From: Deltaproteobacteria bacterium
GTDB lineage: Bacteria > Myxococcota_C > UBA6777
Assembly: GCA_006226375.1 (NCBI GenBank)
Contig: SBHC01000014.1
Coordinates: 62,001-126,000, forward strand
Length of the DNA: 64,000 nt
Reading direction: 5' to 3'
In this document: piece after piece, positions 53,808-63,600 of the stretch
Layout: every line of letters begins with the position of its first letter
Position numbering within the stretch: position 1 is the stretch's first letter
Notes under the pieces: model-generated
Told to the model about the DNA's origin: nothing
The model's database searches: none
Seen by the model: only the letters and a program-made list of their open reading frames with translations
Program-made: the position numbers and the translations under genes

Positions 53808-55753
53808 CCCGTCGACTCGTTGTTAAGTGTTGCTGAAGGGTCCAGCCAAGTTCTCGATTGTGATGGTGTGACTCTTGTTGTATCCGCTACGACAACATTG
53901 TGGAAGGGGCTGTGGATTGACAGTCGGGTTGGATGAGAGGGAGTTGACTGTCGATGAGTACCACTACGAGGCGGCGGAGCCTGCTCTCGCTGTTGGTTGT
54001 TCCACCAACGCCAGCCCAAAAAGACAATCTCTCCCAACAACACCAACACCAACAACACCAAAAGGAACGTTTTCCAGCCCATGCCCTTTTTCTTGGGAGG
54101 TTGGAGAACTGGCTGGGGCGGCAGCTGGGCCGGAATCGGATGGGACGGCTGGGAGCTGCTCTTGGAGCGTGGTGGAATGGCCGGCAAAGGAATACTCGGA
54201 GCCGAGGTATGATACACAGGGGGCTGTTGCATCGGGACAGGCCCGCTAAGGTTGGGACCTGCTTGGGGTTGTGCCCCTGGTATTGAGAAGGACGCTGCCA
54301 GGGGAGGAGCCGGATGACGGGCTGTGGGTTGCTCTTGAGTGGAGGCTTCCTCTCCCAAGGTTGGACCTACAGGAGGCGGAGTGCTCCAGGCCGGCTGACT
54401 GTTCGTATGCCCTGCAACAAAAGGTGGCTGAGAAGGGTTCTTCGGTGCCGCGCTGGGGATGGAGGCCGCCATGGCATTTTCACGGTCGCGGGCGTCCAAC
54501 ATCTTATGGATGTGATCGATGTTGTCGATGTGCGTGCGATCGTCTTCGTCGTCGGGCTCATGCAGATCGAGCCCTTGGCCCAAGGAGCGGGTCTCAACAT
54601 CAACGGTCTGTTGTTCGCTGGTTTCGGACTGCTGTAGCACGTTCACGCTGTTGGGAGTGTCTGGGATCGCTGAGGGCACCACAGGGGTTGTCGGTGGTGG
54701 TGACGATGGATTGATCCTTACTCGAACAGTGCGGTCCTCAGGATCTGTTCCAAAGGGATCAAAGTCTGGCGCAGCCATTGGGTCTGGCGTGATTCCTACG
54801 TTCGCCTCGTTGCAGGCCTCTTCCAACCGACGGTACATCTCTCCTGCTGTGGGAGGGCGGCCAGACTTTTCTTTGGCCAACGCTGCTGCTACGACAGCTT
54901 CAAGCTTGGGCGTGAAGTGAGGTGCGGAGCGGATCGAGTTAAGTGTTGGCGGCGGCGCCTTGATGTGCATGAAAAGCAGGCGTGCCAACTGTTTGGACTC
55001 GAACGGAAGCCGCCCTGTTAACATCCAAAATACCATCACACCGAGGGCGTAGATGTCGGAGCGAGGGTCGACTTCGTTGTGTCGACCGCGAGCCTGTTCA
55101 GGGCTCATAAATCGGGGAGAACCTACAATTTGTCCTGTGGCTGTAACGCCTTGTCCTTCTTCATTTTGAAGGACCTTGGCGATGCCGAAGTCGAGGATCT
55201 TTACGACATCAGGTTCTCCATACATCTCGATCAAGAAGATGTTGGAGGGTTTAAGGTCGCGGTGCACCACATTGTTGCTGTGGGCCATATCGAGCGCTGA
55301 GCAGATCTGTTGGAGTATCGGCAGCAATCGCTCAAGGGGCATCCCTCGGCTGTAGGCCTTCATGACATGGGACAGTGACACACCATCCAGAAATTCCATC
55401 ACATAGTAGAATCCGATGGTTTGATCGTATCCGAAATCACTGATCTGTACCACGTTGGGGTGACGAAGCTGGCTGGATACGCGGGCTTCTCGTTTGAAGC
55501 GCTCAACGAGTTGCTCGTCAGTGATGTACTGCTTGCGCAGGATCTTGATCGCGACCTGCGTTCCCAGGTTGACGTGTTCGGCCAGATACACAAGTCCAAA
55601 ACCGCCACGTCCGATTCGCTTTTTGATTTCAAAATTGGTGATTTGGTAGCCGAGGTAGGGGTCTTCGGTGAGCGTGGACAAAAGACTCCCATCCGTCTGA
55701 CATACCTCAGTACCGGGGGGGTAGCGCTTTCCACACTGGGGACAAACCATCAT
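53804..55753 (-). CDS. Membrane-anchored Ser/Thr protein kinase with N-terminal zinc ribbon
   Basis: Protein of 649 aa. It starts with a zinc-ribbon-like MMVCPQCGKRYPPGTEVC, then a kinase domain (about 38-310) with GRGGFGLVYLA, VAIKILRK, VHRDLKPSN, DFGIAK and SPEQARG. A long Pro/Ser/Gln-rich stretch follows (310-570), then a membrane span (WKTFLLVLLVLVLLGEIVFLGW) and a short periplasmic tail. The kinase is cytoplasmic. ATG 55753 and 55750 are adjacent and the site is weak. First gene of a leftward unit with the FHA kinase and the amidase-like protein. Confidence 0.9.
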   Translation of the reverse strand: MMVCPQCGKRYPPGTEVCQTDGSLLSTLTEDPYLGYQITNFEIKKRIGRGGFGLVYLAEHVNLGTQVAIKILRKQYITDEQLVERFKREARVSSQLRHPNVVQISDFGYDQTIGFYYVMEFLDGVSLSHVMKAYSRGMPLERLLPILQQICSALDMAHSNNVVHRDLKPSNIFLIEMYGEPDVVKILDFGIAKVLQNEEGQGVTATGQIVGSPRFMSPEQARGRHNEVDPRSDIYALGVMVFWMLTGRLPFESKQLARLLFMHIKAPPPTLNSIRSAPHFTPKLEAVVAAALAKEKSGRPPTAGEMYRRLEEACNEANVGITPDPMAAPDFDPFGTDPEDRTVRVRINPSSPPPTTPVVPSAIPDTPNSVNVLQQSETSEQQTVDVETRSLGQGLDLHEPDDEDDRTHIDNIDHIHKMLDARDRENAMAASIPSAAPKNPSQPPFVAGHTNSQPAWSTPPPVGPTLGEEASTQEQPTARHPAPPLAASFSIPGAQPQAGPNLSGPVPMQQPPVYHTSAPSIPLPAIPPRSKSSSQPSHPIPAQLPPQPVLQPPKKKGMGWKTFLLVLLVLVLLGEIVFLGWRWWNNQQREQAPPPRSGTHRQSTPSHPTRLSIHSPFHNVVVADTTRVTPSQSRTWLDPSATLNNESTG

Positions 55754-55868
55754 TGATATCTATTCGCGGGACACCTTTTGGTTGTCCGTTCCGCGTCTCT
55801 CCTGCTGGATGTTGAAAGAGGAACCTTGACGAGGCTTCTCGACCCATATCATCCTGGGACTATAACAC

Positions 55869-55898
55869 ATCATAAGTGGATGCGGGGTTTTCTAACAA
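55869..55898 (-). promoter_or_regulatory. Candidate promoter for the leftward kinase unit
   Basis: On the minus strand TTGTTA (plus 55893-55898) and TATGAT (plus 55869-55874) are separated by 18 bp, about 115 bases before the kinase start. It is a partial match to sigma-70 consensus only. Confidence 0.3.
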
Positions 55899-55970
55899 AA
55901 CCATTGTAGCATCTGATTTGGACAAGGCAAGATGTCTCCAAGAAAAGATCCCATCCTTGCGGGTGAAAGG

Positions 55971-56816
55971 TTATTGGCAGCAACCTCCCACACATGAGGT
56001 GAAGCCGCTTCCCTGGCAGTCTTGCGCATTGATGCACGTGCGGGTTCCACAGGAGGGGCCGCTTCCAGCCTGACACAGACCGCTTTGGCAGGTTCCTCCG
56101 CAAGACAGGCAATCAGCGTCGGAGGCACAGTTTCGGTTTGCACACGTTGGCGTGCTGTTGATGCGGCAGTAGCCCGCCTCACACTTGCCGCCGCATTCTG
56201 TGCATTGGGCGTCGCTTTCGCATTTCACTCCAGAACAACTTGGACCCGCTGGGGCGCAGGCTCCGTCTTTGCATGCGAGGTCACAAACTAGGCAGTCAAC
56301 ATCGTCTTGGCAGGGGCTACCTGTTTTGCACTGGCCTGGGCAGCGGCCTGATGCGACATTGCAACAACTTTGATCGCGGCACACATAACCGTCAATGCAG
56401 TCAGTGTCTTGGGTGCAGGCGGTGCGAACTTCACACACGCGTTTGCCTGAGTCACCGACACAGAGCCGCCCTCGTCCACAATCTTCATCTGTGTTGCAGG
56501 GAAGAACGTTGCGCTTGTAACACTTGCAGCCGGTGCAACCTTCAAAGGGGTAGTTGCAGTCTTCGTCTTTTTGGCACGCGCAGACTTTCTCTGGGACCTC
56601 GGGAGCCTTGCAAACCCCCTCGCATTCTCCCACACGTGCCCCACAAGTGGGATCACTGTAGACACATCGCTCGTTTTCGCCTCGGCAATCGTTGTCAAAC
56701 TTGCAAACCTTGGGACCTGTATCGGCTGGACTGCACTGTGTCAGCCCCACAATCAAGAAGCCGCAACACAAGCCCAAGAGCCCAGTTCCCATCCCAAGTT
56801 CCATCCATCTTCTCAT
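55971..56816 (-). CDS. Exported Cys-rich protein, probable lipoprotein
   Basis: Protein of 281 aa. Signal peptide (LLGLCCGFLIVGLTQCS) with a possible but non-canonical lipobox (LTQC). The mature part has about 50 cysteines arranged in repeated short modules such as CKFDNDCRGENERC, CACQKDEDCNYPF, CNTDEDCGRGRLC and CASDADCLSCGGTCQSGLC, the same C-x3-D-x-D/E-C style seen in the MopE-like and beta-roll lipoproteins. It is likely to be disulfide-bonded in the periplasm or at the surface. Function unknown. Start ATG 56816 has AAAGG upstream; the formal start at 56858 would put extra residues before the signal. Confidence 0.75.
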   Translation of the reverse strand: MRRWMELGMGTGLLGLCCGFLIVGLTQCSPADTGPKVCKFDNDCRGENERCVYSDPTCGARVGECEGVCKAPEVPEKVCACQKDEDCNYPFEGCTGCKCYKRNVLPCNTDEDCGRGRLCVGDSGKRVCEVRTACTQDTDCIDGYVCRDQSCCNVASGRCPGQCKTGSPCQDDVDCLVCDLACKDGACAPAGPSCSGVKCESDAQCTECGGKCEAGYCRINSTPTCANRNCASDADCLSCGGTCQSGLCQAGSGPSCGTRTCINAQDCQGSGFTSCVGGCCQ

Positions 56817-57074
56817 CGCATCAACCTTTGCTGCAAAACATTCAACATCACATTCCATGTGTCAGTATGGGACGGAAGAGCCTGAATTCCAACCGTCTCC
56901 CCGAACGAAACTCGGAGAAATACAACACACCCACCGTTAAATGTCTTGCAACGGCGAGCAAATTATCGCAATACCATACAGGCAAGAGGCGAAGCGTGGG
57001 GGAATAAGATTGAATTCCGTGCTGTCTCTGTTGGATGAAGGAAAGCAAAGCCGTTGGATACAAAGGAGAACACA

Positions 57075-57614
57075 ATGCGTGTTTGGACAAGTTTGGTGAT
57101 GGTGGTGGCCTTAATCTTCTCCAGTGTTGTTGTTTCTGCCCCGGTGTGGGCGGGTCCTCAACCTAAGAGAGTTCGTGTCGCGCAGGCGAACACCAACGCC
57201 AATGTGGTGCAGAAGTCCAAGGCTCCAGCGAATAACTTTCCGACAGGAGCATGGACTCTGGAGAGTCTCAGCGCTGCTGTTGCCGGTGCAGGCTTTGTGT
57301 TTGTTGGTGTCGGGGTTTCGTTCTTGACCCGTCGTGACCAACTGCTCGGACAGGCCAGCGAGCCCAATCGCAAGCCCGAGGACATTCCCAGCGCCACGGA
57401 AATCCGTTCGTTGGAAGACACCGGAACAGGCATGTTGGTTGGTGGTTGGATCGCGACGGGAGTGGGTCTTGCTGGAATGGTGATTGGTGCCATCTGGTTG
57501 CTAGCCCACAAACCCTCCAACACAGACCTACCTCCTCTCAAAGAAGGCTCTGCCAAAGGTCAGGCGCCCCAACCCTTCACAGGCTCCTCCACCATCCTCT
57601 CCATCCAGCCCTAA
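57075..57614 (+). CDS. Small exported protein with two membrane spans
   Basis: Protein of 179 aa. Signal peptide (VWTSLVMVVALIFSSVVVSAPVWA), a short polar region, a first span (ESLSAAVAGAGFVFVGVGVSFL), a polar loop and a second span (GTGMLVGGWIATGVGLAGMVIGAIWLL), then a Pro/Ser tail. The end resembles the C-terminal spans of the PEGA-like protein at 13714-14844. No family known. AAAGGAG lies seven bases before ATG 57075, deciding the start over 57054. Confidence 0.7.
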   Translation: MRVWTSLVMVVALIFSSVVVSAPVWAGPQPKRVRVAQANTNANVVQKSKAPANNFPTGAWTLESLSAAVAGAGFVFVGVGVSFLTRRDQLLGQASEPNRKPEDIPSATEIRSLEDTGTGMLVGGWIATGVGLAGMVIGAIWLLAHKPSNTDLPPLKEGSAKGQAPQPFTGSSTILSIQP

Positions 57615-57674
57615 TACACAGAACACCCTTCCTATCTTTCCATAGAAAAAGTGTACCTGCTGAACTTTTACGAA

Positions 57675-60600
57675 CTACGACTGCGGGTTTGGGTTTTGCT
57701 CGGAAGAGGGCGCCGAAGACGTGGGCGGTTGTGGGGTGTAGGAGAGAATGTCTGCAACGCGGTATTGGCCGCTAAGTTGGAGCTGCTCATTAGGGCGCGG
57801 AAGAAGCTCGTCTCCAGACGACAGCGTGACGACGGGTGCAGGTTCGTAGAGACGTCCTTTTTCATCCAGTCGGTACACGACATCGTTTGTTGGCGTATGG
57901 TCTACGCTCTTCTTGACCCGAACTTCTTCTTTGCTGATGAAGTACTCTGCCTTAGCAGAGTCTTGAACTGAGCCAGGAACGCCCACCTCGAAGCCTCGCA
58001 GGTAGAACCGCAGCCAGTTCTCCAGCTTTCCACGCAGCAATCGAATGCCGCACTTCTTCAGGAAGTTCTCCAGATCTTCGTCGATCAAGGATTGCTCAGC
58101 GCCCAGAAGCCGCAAGCGACGATGCAGAGGTGTATCGAGTTCTTTGATGGAGCCAACCAACACTCCACCTTCAAGCTCGATCCGAAGACGCCATCGGTAG
58201 AATTGATCGTCCTGTTCTGTCTCCAGCACCAAGAACATGTCGATATGGTTGGGGCTAAGGAGTGGGTGCTCCTGACGAATGACAGGATACTTCTCAAGCA
58301 GTCCCTGACGCTTGCGCAGAGCAGCGAGGAGTTCGCGCTCGACAAACGTCTCCAACGACTCCACAACATGATGGAGTTGTTCACGTTGACGTCGTCGTGG
58401 CATACGATCGGGGGCGTGGTACTCGTTCTCCGCGAACTTGTTGAGCTTTTCATAGATCTTGGGCAAGGTGCCGGAGTGGAAGCCCCGTCGCAACATGCCA
58501 TCCATGGTCTCTCCATGAGAGCCAACCAGGGCGGGTTTGGTTGTGGTGTAGTTCGCCTGGAACAGCTTCCAGTTTTCTTTGAACTCCCACACCAAGAATC
58601 CACAAAGGCCTGGAAGGGCCAGTTGGAAAATGACGGTGACCACAGAGGTCATCAAGCCGGAGTAGCCTTGCGCGATCATCCAAGGGATAAGCCCAGCTGT
58701 GGCGGCGCTGATCATCTTGTGAGACACCGTAACGACCGGAAAGTGCTTGATCGGGTTCACCTGAGGTTCCACGAACAAGTTGGCGATCATCCTGGTGAGG
58801 TAGGCCACAGATGACCAAATCCCCTGGCCGATGGCCTTGAACAGGATGACAGGACGTCCTTCTCCAGGGTGGAAGCGCAACAAGTCATCGCCTCGGTAGA
58901 TCACGTAGTCCAGGGCGTGGAGGAGCATCCGGAATGTATCGATGATCCAATGGAACAGACCAATGACCCAGCGGTCTTTGATCTGCTGCCAGAGGGCAAT
59001 GGAGCGATACGCCAGCTGATCCCAGAATGCGCGGCCCATGGAGGTGAGGAAGAGCAAGTACGAAATGGCTGTACTCATCCCCAGCAACACGAGGGTCTCA
59101 CCCAAGGTCATCGGCAGTCCAAACGCTCGAATGATGCTGTAGAACATACCAAAGAAGAGGGTACCGACAAGCAAAGGAATGAGGACGAACCGATACCAAA
59201 CAAAAGCATTCGGGTGACGAATTAAGTTTTGGATGGCTTCTCGTTCTAGCACCCAGCGTGGAGCGTCCACAAACACATAGCGGAAGGCATCACCAATCGC
59301 TGCAAGCACTCGCTTGAAGATGTCACGTCCTGTCTCTGTGTGAACGATCAGTCCTATGACGAACCCCAGCAATACGATGGAGGAGGTGTCCTTAAGCGGC
59401 GAGTGATAGTTGGTTTGTTTGAATGCGAACTTGTAGAAGGCTTCAATCATGGAAGCCATAAACACCAGAATAAACGCAGAGCCACCAAAAGGAATCAGCA
59501 GGTACTTGACCGCAAACCGACCCAGACCTGTTCCAAACGAAACATTGGAGACACGCTGGAGCATGCGGAGATAGATCTCGCTTTCTCGGTAAATCTCGTG
59601 GAAGCGTTCTTCAAATTGCTTGTCCATTCGCAAGAGAACATCGTTGGACAACAGCTCTCGGAATCCTGGATCTTTCAGACGCAGGTCGTTGCGGCTGATG
59701 ACATCGCGGACGTCAGAGAAGCTGAAGCGGCCGTTGCGGATGATACAATCCAGCAACTCTTCGCAAATCTTGTTCTGTGCGATCTCCTCGCGGTGGTTGG
59801 TGGTCTTGAGTCCAGCTTCTTCCATTGCTTCTAGCATCAGGGGCCGGAACTGCTCGCGGATTGCAGCTTCCAACGTTTGCTGGGCCTGCTGCAATGGAAC
59901 GGCCCACTTCTGTCGCTTTTTCTGGGACAGTGGCAAGAACGACAACTTCTTCAAGGAGGTCTGGAGATAGTGCATGGACCGGACGAGCCCATAATTCTCT
60001 AACGAACGCTCCAGAGGTTGGCGCCGAAGGCTCATCAGATACCGGAAGGGCTGGGTCGTGAAGAATGTTCGGTCTTTGTCCAGGTACGAACGTTGAAGAG
60101 TCTTCAGCAACGCAGCACATTGTTGTCCCAGCCGAGTCGAGAGAGGGACATCCAACAACTCTTCCAACATGGTACGGAAGCTCGCGCGATGCTCTTCTCC
60201 CATGCGGTGCGTCTCCAACCACTGGTTGGTGATCGTCTTGAGGAGCGCTTCACGCTCTTCGTACAGTTGGTGCAAGAGGGGATCATCCACCTGGGTCAGG
60301 GGACGGTAGTAGGCCAGGGCGTCTGTCAGTTGAATGGCCGCTTCAACATCGTTACCCCGGTGCTTCTCATGCATCGCCCATTCAAGATGGTGAATGTACT
60401 CAAAGACCTGCTTGCGCATGATCTCGCGTGCTGTGAAGCGAAGCAAAATGGGGTGCCGTCCCCAGTGGAACAGAAGGCTGGTAAGGACTCGACCCCACAA
60501 GCGAACCTTCAACCACCACAGCGCGTTGCTGGTCGCTGCTTTCAAAATGGTCATGTACAGAGGCTGCTCTGAGTCCTCTGTTTTTGGTTTGTGGCTTGGA

Positions 60601-63600
60601 TCCAACAGCACCTTGGTTTTGCTGTTGCAGGTGCGTTGTCCCTCCTCAAGGGTCGTCTCGCTGAGGTAATGCTTCCAGACCGGATCACGCCAGAAGTGAA
60701 GGAGCCCTCGATTGGCAACCTGCACATCCATCAGCTGCGACGCGACCACGTACAAAGCGAAGCCCCAGAACACGCTCCAGATCAGACCTGATGTGTTCAA
60801 GAACATCGCGCACAGCAGGATGAAAAGGAATGCCGTGTTGAGCGCGCGGCCGGAAGGTGACGACATGTGAGGAATGTCTTCACCGAACAGCGTGGAGATT
60901 CGCCGCTGGAGTTTGGTGCGCTCTCGGGTCAACCGACGCCAAAGTTTGTCTTCCCCATCTGCGAAGGGCTTGTAGAAGGTCAGCGCTTCCGAGAAGGCTT
61001 GCAGCGCCGCAACGTCATTGCCGCGGCGTCGGGCTTTCTGGCCTCGTGTCATGTAGTAGCGGAAGGTGTACACATGGAATGCAAGCTTGCGGTGAGCCAC
61101 CCATCGATCCAGCACGGGCAGCGGCATCGATTGATCGGGAATGGCTTCCAGAATGGAGCCCCACACACGAATGTACAGGCTGTCGGAGATCGACTGGAGA
61201 AACGCCTTGGTGAACTCCCAGAGTACGACCTGGGGTGATTCTGGAGTCGGTTGAGGTGCTTCTGTCCACGCTGTGTTGGCGTGTTGCTGGCAGAGCCTAC
61301 GACCTTGCTCCTGATCGTCAGGGTGGAGCAGCGTGGCCCAGAAATGTTCTCGTCGCCAACGTAGGAACATTCTCCATTGGAAGTGCAAGTCGAGGACATG
61401 AGCGATTGCAAAGACAACAAGACCACCCCAGACCAGGAACATGAGCCCGTACGGGTCAATGGAAGGCGCCGCCTGGTGGTGAGGTCCTCCAAATTGTCCA
61501 ATCGCTCCAAAGATGTCTCGGATGTGGAACAGCGCCAGACGTTGGAGGAAGTAGAGCAGAACACCACCACCTCCGATTAGGAATGCCAGCAAAAACATCG
61601 CGCCTAGGCTTGGTTGGTGCAGGTGCTCTTGCATGTCTTTGCTGCGCAAGGGAGGTGTGCCTGAACCACCACCTCCAGATGTTATGCTGGGTGGTGGAGG
61701 TGTTCCCTTGTTGCTACCTGCGACTGGGATCTCCTGCGACGGGGACTCATCAAGCTCTACCTCTTGGAAGGATGTAAGGTCAGGAGCTTCGTTGTCGTCA
61801 GAGGACGCGTACACTTGCGTCTTGTCGTCGGCCAGGCCCCACTTGATCCATGGCTTGGTGCGAGGTGCCGGGAGGTGGCGTGGCACTTCGAACGGAACGT
61901 CCGGACGAACACGCTCGGCGATGGCGTCGATATCGAGGCCCTTTTGCGCAAGCCAAGTGTCAAAAACATGGGGCAGGATGGAGGGGAACAAGTCGTTGCG
62001 GTATTGTGGGGCAAAGTAGCTCATCATGCCCCAGTAACCGACCAGATTGCGGACGACTTCCTGCTCGTCTTCCGGGAAAAAGACATAGCGTTCGCGGACG
62101 AAGTACGAGCGGACTTCTTCAAAGGTTGTGTGTCCGAGAAGTGCTTTGATCTCATGGACCGGAACATCCAGAGCGTCCCAACGCAACATCAATTGGCTGG
62201 ACGTTAGCCATGACCAGTACCGCCAGATGATTCGTTCTACAGGGGTCTTGCGCAACCGACGCGCAGAAAGTTGATCCAGCAACGTGATGTGCTCTGGGAG
62301 ATTTGCTTCTTCAAGTTCCTTGAAGAGATCGGGGTCTTCCAGCTTGAGTACATCCATGAACTCTTTCGAGGCCATGTGGTGGACAGGGCTCTCTGGGAGG
62401 GGATGCTTGTGATTCAACCCGACCTTGTCGAGGAACAATCGTCGTCGTGCCCGGCGATGGAACAAAAATACCCCTTGCTCGGCTGATTGAAACACACTCA
62501 ACAACAGCTCTGGGGTCAGATACTTGCACTCCAACAACGCTTCGCGGAGTTCTTCCTCAGGGGTGGGCTCAGCTTTTTCCTGAGACTCGTCTTTCCCTTC
62601 TGCGGCCGCTTCTTCCACGACATCGATGGGCTCAGATAGGGCAGGGTATTCTTGAGGTCGGCGTCCTTTGGAAATCCCATTGACGGGTGGGGCTTCAAAG
62701 GGTTCTTTTTGAGACTCATCGTCGTTCTGGGCAGACTCAGTTGTTGCAACGTCCTTGTCGTTGGCCTTCGTTTCTTCGGCCTTCTCTACAGCCTCTTTCG
62801 TCTCAGCCTTGTCACTTTCGACTTCCGCAACCTCTTTGGGCTCTTCCTCTTCCTTCGACTCCTCTTCCTTCGACTCCTCCGCCTTTGCTTCTTCAGCTTT
62901 CGGCTGGGGTTCTTTGTCTTCAGGTTGAGTCTCTTTGTCTTCGGCCTTTTTCTCTGAGGCTTTGTCGAGGGCTTCATCCTCTTGTGAGGGTTGCTCTTCC
63001 TTCGCTTCGGCTTCTTCAACCGATTCTTTGGTTTCTTCTGCCTTCGGCTGTTCGACTTTTTCTTCTGTCGCTTCAGCTTTCTCTTCGGTCGCCTCAGTGC
63101 TCTCGGTCTTTTCTTCGCTCTTGTCGGTTTTGTTTTCTGCCTCTGACTCGACTTGAGCTTCTTCTTCCTGGACTTCTGCTACTTCATCGTCCTGAGTGTC
63201 TTGAGCTGGCTCGCTGGTCTTGGTCTCTTCGGAGGAGGCATGTTTTTCTTGGCTTGTCTCTGAGTCAGAGCCTTCTACATTGGAGTCGGTTCCCTTGGCT
63301 TCTATGGTTGACTCAGACGGAGATTCTACCTTGGCTTCTTCCTCTGTCGCAGGCTCGATGTCTGACGCACTCTTGTCGATCTCAGGGGCTTGGCTTGACA
63401 GTGTTTCAGGGGGTTCTTCTGATACAGAAGCAGCTTCTTCCTGAGTTGTGTCTTCTTGCGCTGCTGTTTGTGTTGCCTCAACTTCATCGGCAGAGTCGTT
63501 CTCGGCTGCCTTGCTGTCTTCAGAGGCTTGGCTTGACAGTGTTTCAGATGGGTTGTCTCGCGTGTTCAAGGTTTCTTGAACATCTTCTTCTGGCTCTTTC

